NCBI GenBank assembly: GCA_963675135.1
Contig: OY776131.1
Location: 29,379,881-29,443,880, forward strand
DNA length: 64,000 nucleotides
From: Galeopsis tetrahit
Lineage: Eukaryota > Streptophyta > Magnoliopsida > Lamiales > Lamiaceae
Reading direction: 5' to 3'
The notes beneath the pieces were generated by a model, which saw only the letters and a list, made by a program, of their open reading frames with translations, ran no database searches and had not been told where the DNA came from. Of the stretch, positions 22,116 to 33,631 are shown piece by piece; the first letter of the stretch is position 1; each line of letters begins with the position of its first letter. Both the position numbers and the translations under genes were made by a program.

Positions 22116-25100
22116 CTGTAGATCAAGCCGGTGAACATTAAAGATGTCCTTCATAGAGTGAGAATTGTATGCCAAGATGTAAGATCTGTATGCATCTTTA
22201 GCCGACTTGTTCAAATAATAGTTATTGGAGACCAACTTTTCCTGTATCATGAGCATACTACGATCACAATTCTCCCACGCATTTAAGGAAAAACCAGATA
22301 ATAAGCTTTTTTCTGAGAAATGATGAAATTAAAGCCAAGCTGACAAGAAAATACCAAGTGAGATTGGACATTTGCTAGCTTCTTCTGATCAAATTCGTAC
22401 TCCTTGACCGGCACTTTCGCAGCCTGAAATTTCAAGAGTGATCACACTTTCAGGGACTGACATAAGATATGGCTTTAAAAGGTTTTACAATTTTAATGTC
22501 CAATATGGCAAGTAAGGCTCTAACAAGAATGTATGCCCTACCAAGGAGGTGTTTGCAAACTCTGACTATTTTAACGAAGTTATTTTTGTAGAAAATTCAA
22601 AAGAGGGTTATTCGTCTCAATTGAAAAGGACAAGGTTATAGGGCCTATTTGATCCTCACTGAAAACATTAGGGGCTAAACTGACCATTTGCCCTAGTTTT
22701 TAACCAAGAACTCCAAAAAAAAAAACTGATTCTAGGTTGATAGCAGTGTTTGCAAACACTCCCAAATTTAGCAGTCTTCTCCTAGTTTTGAAAGATCCCC
22801 AGAATAAAAAGAGCCATAACAAGTTTTAATGTGAACAGATTAAAGTACAAATTTAATTCAATTATGGCAATTTGCCACTGTGTCGATATGCTATTTTGCA
22901 GAACCAAATCACTCCAATACCTTAAGGTATTTAAGAAACTGTAACTCTTCGGGAATCAAGAAAAGCAGGGCACTCCCTTTTGCTCCTTCACCACGGGCTG
23001 TTCGACCGACTCTATGAATGTATTCCTGAATGTATAGACATAAAATCACAGGTGAGGAAGGGAATAGATACATTATAGATATGCAGCAAAAAAATCCATC
23101 TGGGAAGCTGTAAAATCACTGTAGGCTCATCTGGGGGGTCATACTGCACAATCCAATCCTGGTATAACAGAGGAGAAAAATCAGTGCAAGCCTCATATGG
23201 GATAAAAGTAAAAATAAATTCAAATGTATTGCTTCTCAGTAAGTTTCGGATACTTGATTTGCTTCAAAGTACCATTCTGAAAACATTAATGGTATGTTTC
23301 ATTTGGGATTTGAAAACTGGATTTGGGCTTTCGAACTCTTAATCCGGTTCTAAGTTTGGGATATTCGAACCCGGTTTTTGAAAATGAAATACATCCACCC
23401 CTACAAATACCTATAAACCCTATAAATATCACTTTTTTTCAACATTAAACTCTCTCCAAACACTCATTATTGCAAATACAATTTTTTATTCACACCTTTT
23501 ATTCTCACTTTTGCAACTTCCATTAAAACACAGTAATTAGCACACAATCATTCAATCATAAAAATTACAATCAACAATAATGTAATAATACAACACCACA
23601 CACTCTTACACATCGATTTGACTACGTAATTCTCAAAACAGACACATATCAATACCATATACCAGGATTTTAAAAATCCAAATTTCAAAATCCACGAAAT
23701 CCCAAAATCAAACTTGCAAGCATCTCCTTAGTGCATTTATGTGAACAGTAGAGAAAAAAAATTGATTCATGATTTGGACCATTGTTATATAATCACAAGC
23801 CATTGAAGTTAAAATTAGATAGTTGATCTCATCTTGCTAAATCATTTTTTTTTTCAACCTAGTATTGAATTTTCCGATTCGTCAATCAGCTATTACAAGT
23901 TAGTTTGATTCCTCCATTTACTGTTACTTGATTACACAGATTCATTTACTCACTTTTATTCTTTTATTATTTCTTTAGGATGGGGATGATGGATTTAGAC
24001 ATATTTCCAAAAGAGAAATAGCATACCACTCTAGGAATATCAAGACCACGTGCAGCTACATCTGTACATAATAAGATACCCTTCTCTGCTTCACAGAACT
24101 CAAAAAATGTAGATGTTCGTTTTTGCTGCTTCTGCTTGCCGTGGATATCATGACAATCGATCTGAATGTATCTAAGAAGTTCAGAATGGAATTTGACTGA
24201 AGCACAAGATGAGAAGAAAACCATCACTTTCTTTGACAGATTTCTTTTCAAAAAGGAATAGAGAAGAATAAATCTGTTAGCACTGGGGACGCAACAGTAT
24301 CCTTGCTGCAGGCCTTCATTGGTGACCTATACACCAAAAAGTATTGAGTTTTATAAAAAGTGAGTCCATAACATTATCATGATTTAATATCTATTTATGT
24401 TCTGTAACTTAGAGTGAATTCAACATAAATTTTAATCTTTCTACTTTATCAATTTCAGTACTAGGGTGTCAAAATTTAGTCTTTCTCGCAGGAAAATTCA
24501 ATGGGGAAAATCACTTATGTCCACAATTAAAATTGGACACCCTAGGACTAAAATTTATAAAGTAGAAAGAAAAAAGATTTATGCTGGTTTCACCCTAAAA
24601 TTACACGACGTAAATTGATATTTAACTCACATTTTCATCAACTAGAAAGATAAATCAGAAAGTTTGCTTACCCTCTTCCTTCCATCATCAACATCAATAT
24701 AAACAGGAGTTGACTGAAATGATAAGCGTGCAAGATCCTCAACCTGTAATGAATAAATGGACATTTCTTTGAGTTTTTTAATGAGCAAATGAATCCCAGG
24801 ACATCTCAACTTAAAGATTTTCTCCTAATGTGTAATTATATTTTAGCATAGAGGAATAATGTTTCCCAAGTGTAAAGTATGTTTGGTATATTAATGTTAG
24901 CAAACCCTTCATGTGATAAAAAGTGTACATACCTTCTTTGTTTGTGTAGCAGAGAAAAGAGCTGTTTGCCTCAATATTTAATATTTCTAAACAGCTTAAT
25001 ACACTGCTCAAAAGGATAAATACAAAACCATTATCTTGTATTATTCTTTTGGCAGCAAAACAAAATATATCTCTACCTAAGTTGACTAAGAGAGAAGTAA

Positions 25101-27370
25101 ATTCTTTGCTAGAACAAAGCACGCTGCCTCTCTAGATTTGAAATAACTACTGACACTGAAATCTCAGTAACATTTTAAACCATCAAACTAGTTATAGCGA
25201 TAAGTACCTTAGGCAAAATTTTGATGATCTGCTTCATTTCTTCTTCAAAATTAGCCTCCAGAATCCTATCAGCTTCATCAATCATGAGGCACTGCATATA
25301 CAAAAAATGAAACGTACAAATTAAGGCAAGTGTTTGTTTGTCAACATAATATTTTCAGAAAGGAGGCTGTAGACAATTAATGAAGCCCTGCTTAAAACAT
25401 TTTTACGAAATTATGAATTTTTATTAATGAAGTAGAGAAAAAAGGGATGAGGGATTCCTTGAATGAATTATAAAGACTGAAAAGTATAAACTTCCAAATG
25501 GTTTCAACAGCAATACTAAGATATCTATGTATCACAGTAATTACTCAATGCCATGAGGGTAATTAAAAATCTAATTTGAACTTTGGGAAATAAAAAATCT
25601 TACCTTCAGGTTTTTATATATAAAGCCTTTTGTATTTTGAAGATGATCAAGAAGTCGACCAGGGGTGGCTACTAAAAGGTTTACTCCTTTGGCAATACGC
25701 TCTGCTTCTCCTCTTCGTGCTGAACCACCAATTACCAGTCCCAGTGTCTGTGAGTGATACTTCAGAAGGCCCTTTGCTACAGCATGTGTCTGAATCATTT
25801 ATTGAAGATTGGTCTTAAATAAAAAGTTGAAGATGAACAAAACAGTATATTTTTCAAGATATTGCTTATATATGAACTAAAATGCCCAAAGTGGGAAAAT
25901 TTTGATGAAGAAAACAGATGTGATTTGTACAGAGAAGCTTCATAGGTAAAGAAATCTACAATCCATTCGTGCTAGAATATATAATGGCGTAGGAAAAAGA
26001 GAGTGTATGTTACAAAAAAATTCCTTCACGGCTTCACCCAAACTGAAGCAACTGCAAGTATATAATAATGGTACAATGGCCACAACAGCCAGCTGACAGA
26101 TGGAAGCATCAATTCATATGAAACATATCTCATTTCACGTCTAAAAGTAGTTGAATAAGAACAAAAGGGTGTTTTTTTCAAGATAATGCCTATATATGAG
26201 TAAAATGATCAAATAGGAGAAGCTTCTCTCAGAAAATGCAACTAATATTATTCATTTTTAAAGTTCAGGAGTATTATATCAAAATCAAGTCAAGATAAAT
26301 GTAAAATTTGTGTACCTGTATGGCCAACTCCCGTGTGGGACAAATGATAATAACACCAGTCCCATTTCGAGATGTAAAACGTATGTGATACAATAATTCG
26401 ACAGCCGGTACCAAAAAGGCAAGTGTTTTTCCAGAACCCGTTCTTGCAGCTCCAAGAACATCTTTGCCTTCCAAAAGTGGTGGAATGGATCTAGCTTGGA
26501 TCTTCATTACCCAAAAAACAAATAAATAATCAGCAACAAAGTATTACTCTTTGATTCTGCCTCTGCGATCTCTAAGTATACTTTAGTAGCAATAGCCAAT
26601 AAGATAGAAATCCTAAAGACCGCAGACATATGACCTGGAATTTTTTCTTTTTGAAGAATTATACTCCTAAGTACTCAAGAATCCAAATTCAAGCATCTTA
26701 AGCAAGATAAGACAAATCATCCCAACAGCATACTACCATTATAGTCTAACTTCATACAACAGAAGATGATGAAGATGCAAATTATAATATAGCTGAACTT
26801 GATTTTCCTACATATCTACTTAATTACATACCAGAAAGTTAAAGGAAAGCATGAAAACACAGGACAGTCCTTTTACCCCAAAAGAAATAACAAAGCAATA
26901 ACATATATACAAATTTGTAGCAACATACACAGTTGAATTCGTTCTGAAAATTCATCCAAGCACTTAAATGCACCAAAAAAACAATTAAAAGCAGGTCAAT
27001 ACATGTTTTCCCAAGGAATATTGCAAAAAGCTATGCTCAACTTTTTAAGTGGAATTGGGGAAGCCAAGTTCACACATGAATTATTGCACTTAACTGTACT
27101 AATTCACTGGTTGAAGAAAGACTGAGGCAACATAAACAAATAACAACTGAATCGAATGAGCAACATAAATAACTAAAAGAAAGAGTTGCATACCTGAGTC
27201 ATATGCTGAAAACCCATGTCTTTGATGGCATTCATAGTGGGTTCTGAAATCGGCAGCGCCGCAAAGGCTTCAGAGCTCATAATCCCTGACGCGTTTACCC
27301 TGGCCTCTTTCTTTACACTAATCTCCTCTTCCTCTTCATCTTCCTTGCGCTTCCTCTTCATAGAATCCAT
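22116..27370 (-). CDS. HAS1: DEAD-box ATP-dependent RNA helicase, HAS1/DDX18 type, possibly defective
   Basis: Minus-strand exons: 27370-27194, 26501-26316, 25789-25604, 25291-25208, 24974-24933, 24743-24672, 24326-24027, 23158-23120, 23025-22921, 22423-22355, 22241-22116. All are phase 0, 462 residues in total. This nucleolar helicase family remodels pre-60S ribosome precursors. Helicase motifs appear in order: Q motif (GFQHMTQIQ), ARTGSGKT (I), PTRELAIQ (Ia), TPGRLLDH (Ib), DEAD (II), SAT (III), ARGLDIPRV (V), HRVGRTARGEG (VI). The N-terminus is short, Lys/Glu-rich and nuclear-signal-like. The ATG at 27370 (GCCATGG context) is chosen. Two oddities: no AG acceptor precedes the motif III exon at 24974, and the usual ~50-residue C-terminal tail is not found after 22116. 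Exon 8 ends in a weak ACA|GTGATT donor. It may be a decaying copy. Confidence 0.85.
23291..23719. mobile_element. MITE-like insertion in a helicase intron
   Basis: Left end GGTATGTTTCATTTGGGATTTG and right end AAATCCCAAAATCAAACTTGC are inverted imperfect repeats about 430 bp apart, in the intron between helicase exons 7 and 8. The style (GTTTGATTTGGGATTT) recalls hAT or PIF MITEs. No target duplication established. Confidence 0.5.
24409..24598. mobile_element. Short inverted-repeat MITE in a helicase intron
   Basis: About 60 bp at each end are complementary (TTAGAGTGAATTCAACATAA and, inverted, TTAGGGTGAAACCAGCATAA, each followed by CTTTCTACTTTAT and CTAGGGTGTC). It lies wholly within the intron between exons 6 and 7. 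Confidence 0.65.
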
Positions 27371-27710
27371 GGCGGCGCGGCTTAATTGGGGACTACTCAA
27401 ATTTCGACTAATGGAGTACGCAAATACTCAAATTTCGACGACTTATTATTATAAGTATGGACTATGGAGAGTAAGCAAGGCTCGGGCGGGTAATAGGTAT
27501 GGCAAATGGCAATGGGCTGGATTCGCCTTATCTCAGGAAGGGGAACAAACTCTAGTTTTACTTTACACACCTAAACTACTATACACACCCCTATATTAAA
27601 AATATATATATATTCTAACTACATTTCAATTTTGAACAATTATACCCAACTTTAGGCATGAGGTCACAGGTTCAATTCCTATAATATTATTAATAATAAT
27701 TTTTTGACAA
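27371..27710. other. Upstream of helicase and spacer
   Basis: Presumed helicase 5' flank (minus strand). A sequence GGTTCAATTCC near 27669 matches a tRNA-type B box, but no A box stands at the right distance; it may be the tail of an older SINE. Confidence 0.35.
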
Positions 27711-27831
27711 AGTGGGATAGCTCAAGTGGTTAGAGCACCACTACCTAGTACCTAGGCCTTAGATCCTGGGTTCGAGTCATGGGGAGGGGAAAAGGGATGG
27801 GTATTTAACTTGTAACAAAAAAAAAAAAAAA
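27711..27831 (+). mobile_element. tRNA-derived SINE
   Basis: Contains TAGCTCAAGTGGTTAGAG (A box, 27719-27736) and GGGTTCGAGTC (B box, 27768-27778) of an RNA polymerase III promoter, then a short body and a poly-A tail at 27817-27831. The tRNA-like part cannot fold into a full tRNA, so it is a SINE and not a tRNA gene. Confidence 0.75.
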
Positions 27832-28101
27832 CCAAAAATCTCAAAGAAAAAAAAAATTGAATTCAAAATATTTCAAAAATTCACAAAAAAATAAAAAAAA
27901 TATCACAAATATTAAAATCCTACTATTTTAATAAAAAATAATGCGTAAAAAAATAGAGATTAAGCGTACCAAATTTACTCATTTTGTTCGATAGAAAATT
28001 TTGAATGTCAAATATGTATTGTTGGCCATTGAAAAATATCATATTACATTTATGTGTTTATCAATTTATATTAGACTAAAAATATATATGAAGTTGAATT
28101 A
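27832..28101. other. AT-rich spacer
   Basis: Nothing recognised. Confidence 0.5.
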
Positions 28102-28488
28102 TCCCCTATAATACTAATAGGGAGTTTTAAAATGATGATGTGTCGTCTTGTGAGAGCTTTGGCCTACGTGTCATTTTATCAAAAATCGAGTTACACGTGT
28201 AATTTTATTATTTGTTATGAAGACACGTCTGCAGTAATATTTTAAGCATATATACTTTCCTTACTTAATTTATAATTACAAGTTATTCAATATTTTTCAT
28301 CTATTAATCACTTAATTTCTAAATTACATTAATTATTCAATACATTTCATCTATTAATTTTCCAATTACATTATAATCTTTTAAATCTTTATATGAAATT
28401 TTATAAGTGTATCTTTAAAATATGAGTTATACTATTTTGAGTATTAACTTTTATCAATATACCACATAATACGCGGGGAATCATCTAG
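28102..28488 (+). mobile_element. Small non-autonomous Helitron, copy A
   Basis: Starts TCCCCTATAATACTAATAGG after an A and ends ...ACGCGGGGAATCATCTAG before a T. The GC-rich hairpin-like stretch about 12 nt before CTAG and insertion between A and T are Helitron hallmarks. A shorter relative lies at 33272-33631. Confidence 0.75.
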
Positions 28489-28623
28489 TTGTTATATATA
28501 TGGGAGTAGTGATATAGAACCAACGGTTTTTTATGGAACCACGCGTCATCATCCACATAATTCTTATTAATATATTTTAAAAGATAATTTAAAATAAATC
28601 TTATCCATTGAAATATATTTTAA

Positions 28624-30418
28624 CTAGTGCACAACCCGGCGGGAATAATTAAAATAAAAAATATAAAAAGGAAGAAAATTGAAAAAAAAATATTAACACG
28701 TATAATACAAATAAAACAAAAAATTACACTATTTAAAAAAATATACAAAAAAAAATATATATATAAAATTACATTGTTTAAAAAATTGTGCAAACCCATT
28801 TTCATCAATCTGAGCAGCAAGTTATATATCACATGACAATCTTCGACCCTCGACGGACTAAGTTTTGATTAATTAGAAATTCTGATCAAGTTTAATTTGG
28901 AGCAGCAAGTTATATATCACATGACAATCCTCGACGGACTAAGTTTTGATTAATTAGAAATTCTGATCAAGTTTAATTTGGAGCAAATACGTATTCTTAA
29001 TAAAACTTCAAAAATGATTGGAGCAATTTCTCAATGGTCCAAAAATCGGGCAAAACCATTAAATAAATTAAGGCACTGCTCTATAAACACGTATTCTTAA
29101 TAAAGATCCAAATATATGTATTAAAGATATATCAAAATTAGTTATATAGTAATTATAAAAAAAATTATTATATTGAATCTACATAAATCCAAAAATTACA
29201 AAAAGATTATGATATACTAATCTACATAAACTCAAAAAAGTAAAAATAAAATATTATGATACTAAATCTATTTAGTTGCCGATCCACAAACATATTCTGT
29301 CAGACAAATAAAGTGCAGTGAAGAGATAGTTCTTAGTATTAAAAAAAATGTAAATATACAATTAAAATAGGAAAAGAGGAGCCTAGTAAAAAAGTTATCT
29401 AAGAAAATTACAAAATGCAAATAAACATAAAATTGTCTTAATCAACACGTTTATGTCTTCAATTAGGGATTGATGATTTGATTTAACAAAATACTCCCTC
29501 AAATATTTTCGCACTGGTTTTGGAGGTTTTGGAGCATTGGGTCGGTGAATTTATTCTTTCCTGTACAAAAATAAACAATAAGAAGATGATTCCATAATTC
29601 TACACAAAGTATATGGAATGGAATGAATCTCAAATCATCCCATCCCTAAATATCTCATCTACAATATTCTAGAATTATAGTAAGAAGAATGAAACTTTAC
29701 CAATAAAATAGTTGTAATGTTTGTTGACTTCCGACGCTTAATAATAAACAATAATAGAGTATTTAATTATATATCAAAATGAGTTATAAGAAGAATGAAA
29801 CTTTACCTATAAAATAGTTGTGGTGACGGCTCTCGACTTCCGACGAATCCTGATCGAGTTTCGTGCTTGATAGGAATTCTGCTTCCGACGAATCCTGATC
29901 GAGTTTCGTGCTTGATAGGAATTCTGATCGAGTTTCGTGCGGTTTAATAAACAATTAGAGTATTTAATTATATATAAAATAAATAAGTTACATATTTTGA
30001 ATAAAAGAACTCTCTAAATCATTGTAGCAATTCGTCAAACAAATAAATGAATTAAAGATTATGCATAAACTTGGTACTACGTATAAAAAACAACGTAAAG
30101 AAGAATGGAATGATGTTGTGCATGCGATGAGAAATGCAATTCTAATAACTACTTACTTGAGAAGAAGAAGGGAGAGATAACTACTTGAGAAGAAAATAGA
30201 AGAATTAGAAAAATGAAGAAGTGAACAATTTCAGAAGAAAAAGGAAGAAGAAAATAAGAAGAATTTGAAAAAAAAAAAAAAAAAAACTGAAAACAGTTTT
30301 ATCACAGTTCAGTATTTCAAAATAAAAAATTAAGAAAAAAAAAACTGTAAAACCGTCTCACCACAATTGAAGAAGCCACGTAGGCAAAATAGAGACTGCC
30401 AAATATATGTATTAAAGA
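28624..30418 (-). mobile_element. Non-autonomous Helitron (1.8 kb) inserted in unit copy A
   Basis: On the minus strand it begins TCTTTAATACATATATTTGG (30418) and ends with a CCCGCCGGG element followed by TTGTGCACTAG (28624). In copy B the site is uninterrupted (TTTTAA|TTTTTTAATATC at 33766/33767), so the insertion is precise between A and T without target duplication, as Helitrons do. No Rep/helicase ORF. It includes a short duplicated segment (TCGAGTTTCGTGCTTGATAGG) near 29860-29930. Confidence 0.85.
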
Positions 30419-31086
30419 TTTTTTAATATCTAATCTCTCACTTAACTGTTAGTAAAAACCAGAAAACATCCTCAAAAAGCAAATCAAATCTTCCATCAAC
30501 CAACTATTTTTTTTTTTTATTTACAATTTATTAATGGACAAGTTTTTATCCATGATTTTTTTTTTATGACAAAATTTATAATTTAGCAATGAAATGATAA
30601 AAAAAAGGGGATTTCACATAAAAGGTCATTTCACCTAGTGTTTTTTTAAATAAAGACATTATTCAAAATAGTTTCAGAATAAGGACAAAATGGCACATAA
30701 ATGTACCATCATGCCCTTAATACATAAATTCGGAATTAATATGGAGAAATTATTTAAATGTTTGAAATTTAAAGCTGACTCTATCAGCTCATTAATTCCG
30801 AGAATTAAGCAATTAAGAAAAACCTTCCTAAAATTAAATGAGAAGAAAAACAGGTTTGGTACTAAAGTTCTATCAGCTCATTAAAGCCCCCCAAATTACG
30901 CAATTAATTAAAACTTCCTAAAATTAAACTCTATCAACAACTCCGGTCAAACTTTATAAATTTTGTGCAGAATTTTGGGGTTTTTCAATTTGTGAAGAAA
31001 GGAAACCGTGAAGTACGGAAGAAGACGAAGCGAGAAGTGAGAAGAACATTTTGCTCCCTAGACCATGGTTGGAAAATTAATATAAA

Positions 31087-31207
31087 ATCTAAATCTGCAT
31101 AATAAAATGAATAATGCAGAACAATGAAATCTAAAACTGCATAATAAAATGAATAATGCAGAACAATGAAATCTAAAACTGCATAATAAAATGAATAATG
31201 CAGAAAA
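31087..31207. repeat. 42-bp tandem repeat, three copies
   Basis: The unit begins ATCTAAAACTGCATAATAAA and contains AATGCAGAACAATG. Period 42 bp (starts at 31087, 31129, 31171), inside the MULE. Confidence 0.85.
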
Positions 31208-31533
31208 AATAGTATGGTGTCTTCATATTAGAATATGATTATGCAGAAATACGTATACATATACAAAATAAGATCTGCATTATCCCTTGACCAAACCAAT
31301 AACAAATAATCATGAACTACATTTCAGCAACACGCACGTAAATCATCACAATTTCACGAAAACAGAGCAAAATTGAACCTAAATTAAAATCATCTCAAAA
31401 AATCCTAAATTCTTTGCAAATTATGTGTGTACGTGTGGAATTAATAATCATACCCTTGGCAAAACTCTTCATCTGACCCTTGGAATTAAAAGTTTCTACT
31501 GTATCTCCGGCGGCTTCGCGTCCGTCATCCATA

Positions 31534-31952
31534 ATGAAGAAATCGGTGAAGTTTGAATCCCCTAGGAATATAAAGAAACGATCACGTGGAAAGTCTCTTG
31601 ATCATGTGCAGTCGAAAGAACAGATCGAGGAAACAATTATGGAAGAGCAAAGGAGACGAAACCTTATAGCCATGGCCGTCGTTGAAAGAGAGGAACAAGC
31701 CTCTAAGCAGCAGAAACTTTGAGAATCATCGGAAATCAGTTTTTGGGCGTGAGGGGTCACCCAAAACTGAAACAGAAACTAAAAGAAGAAAAAGATCCCT
31801 CGATTTCAAGAGGAAATCGAGGATTGTTGCTTCACCAATCTGAAATCTATGGCCAATCGTTTGTAGATGCAGCAGGATTATGTTTGATTCATCATGGATT
31901 AACCAAAAAGCTTGAAGATTTGAGTTTTCCGGCCAAGAAACCCGTTCTTTAA
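31534..31952 (+). pseudogene. Coding-like segment in Pack-MULE-like element, unknown origin
   Basis: An ATG-started frame (31534-31722, 62 codons, Lys/Arg/Glu-rich, with IEETIMEEQRRRN) is followed with a 4-base overlap by another frame (31719-31952, with GQSFVDAAGLCLIHHGL). Base composition is higher in GC than the flanks. This looks like captured host coding sequence with a frameshift. I do not recognise the source gene. Confidence 0.4.
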
Positions 31953-33271
31953 TTAATAAATTAACCAAAAATCTATGACGACAAATAAGGAAGATGAAGA
32001 CTTGTTATTTAATTATTAAATTAATAAATTAATTTCCATATTTAAATATAAGGGTATAATGGGTTATTAACATGTTTTTTGTCCTTTTTTAAAAAGATTA
32101 TAAAAGTTGTCTTTATTTAAGAAGCTAGGTGCCTAAATGACCTTTTTTATAAATTTTCTCTAAAAAAAAATGATAATATTGAATCAAAACAGAGTCATTT
32201 GGTTGTTTTAAGAGAAGATTAACTTACATGGATGAATATTATAATATGAAACAATGCAATGTCGAAAGCTATTACTCAAGCATTCCCACATACATATTAT
32301 AATATGAAAAATGTAATATTATATTGAGAGACATCTCATGAATAATATTATATTCAGAGGCACCTGAATAGTCGATGGGTTCTGTGAAACACATTTTTAG
32401 TGTCGGAATATATCAAAATGTAAGTCAATATGACCAATAGAAACAAAAATGGTCAATTTGTTTTGTGATTCCAGACAATATGACCAATAGAAACACAAAT
32501 GGTCAATTTGTTTTGTGCTTCCAGAAACAAGTTGATAACGCGTGATGGAAGCAGTCAAACAACTAATAAATACGTCCTCCATTTTTTTTAGATTTTCGAG
32601 TCAAACCAGTCCTAGCTAATAAGTACATCCTCCATTTTTATTTTCGAGTCAAACAAGTCGTTGAATTAGGTAATAAGTACATCCGACAAAGAATGCAAAG
32701 GTGTAACCGACAAAATGGTACAGATCAATTTTAATTCAATATTATCATTTTTTTTATCATGTTACTGCTAAATTAAATTAGATCAATTTTAATTCAATAT
32801 TATCATTTTTTTTATCATGTTACTACTAAATTATAAATTATGTCATCCATCACCCCTATTTATTTTGGTTAGTAAATTAAAAACAAAAAATCAAAGATAA
32901 GAACTTGTCCATTATATACAAGTGAATTTACTAATGTATGATACATCAAATTTTTCTAAAATATTTTAAGAAATAACTGTTACAAAATTATACATATACA
33001 AGGACGACAAAATTAAGGTATGAAATTAATTTATTTTTTTTGCTGAGAAAATAAGTAATAATTTGTTTTGGAGATGTTTTCTGGTTTTTAAGTGAAAGAT
33101 TAGATATTAAAAAATTAAAATATATTTTAATGGATAAGATTTAATTTAAATTATTTTTTAAAATATACTATTAATAAGAATTATGTGGATGATGACGCAG
33201 AGTGACACCTACTAATCGCGGTAAAGTCTAGTATGCACTCGAGTGCATGTTGTGCACCTAGTCTAAAGAAA

Positions 33272-33631
33272 TCCCCTATAATATTAATAGGGAGTTTTAA
33301 AATGATGATGTGTCGTCTTGTGAGAGCTTTGACCTACGTGTCATTTTATAAAAAATCGAGTTACACGTGTAATTTTATTATTTGTTATGAAGCCACGTCT
33401 GCAGTAATATTTTAAGCATATATACTTTCCTTATATTTTTCATCTATTAATCAGTTAATTTCTAAATTACATTAATTATTCAATACATTCCATCTATTAA
33501 TTTTTCAATTACATTATAATCTTTTAAATCTTTATATGAAATTTTATAAGTGTATCTTTAAAATATGAGTTATACTATTTTGAGTATTAACTTTTATCAA
33601 TATACCGCGTAATACGCGGGAAGTCGTCTAG
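33272..33631 (+). mobile_element. Small non-autonomous Helitron, copy B
   Basis: TCCCCTATAATATTAATAGG after A at the 5' end; the hairpin CCGCGTAATACGCGG and GTCGTCTAG before T at the 3' end. Its hairpin is more perfect than copy A's. It lacks about 27 bp found in copy A. Confidence 0.78.

Larger units (their letters stand above)
30607..32160. mobile_element. MULE (Pack-MULE-like) inserted in unit copy A
   Basis: The ends are inverted imperfect repeats (AAGGTCATTT...CACCTAG and, inverted, AAGGTCATTTAGGCACCTAG, with AAATAAAGACA further in). The flanking 9-bp sequence TAAAAAAAA occurs on both sides (30598-30606, 32161-32169) and once in the empty copy B, fitting a Mutator duplication. The interior has no transposase but holds coding-like sequence (31534-31952), which suggests gene capture. 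Confidence 0.8.
28102..33271. repeat. Tandem compound unit, copy A (with two later insertions)
   Basis: This segment repeats as 33272-35120. The shared parts here are 28102-28623, 30419-30606 and 32161-33271; the interruptions are a Helitron (28624-30418) and a MULE (30607-32160), both absent in copy B. The unit starts exactly at a Helitron 5' end and stops at TCTAAAGAAA. It contains long terminal inverted repeats (CGTCATCATCCACATAATTC and its inverse near 33200). Within it two short tandem repeats occur, near 32410-32525 (ATGACCAATAGAAAC...) and 32722-32830 (ATCAATTTTAATTCAATATT...). Confidence 0.85.

Noticed and set aside
27711..27790. Possible tRNA gene
   Set aside because: A and B boxes are present, but the acceptor and anticodon stems cannot be formed and a poly-A tail follows; it is a SINE.
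28624..30418. Gene in the long AT-rich interval
   Set aside because: Only short frames; comparison with the sister unit shows the whole block is a Helitron insertion.
30690..30884. 64-codon frame at the start of the MULE interior
   Set aside because: AT-rich translation, no domain, and its DNA is partly a local duplication.
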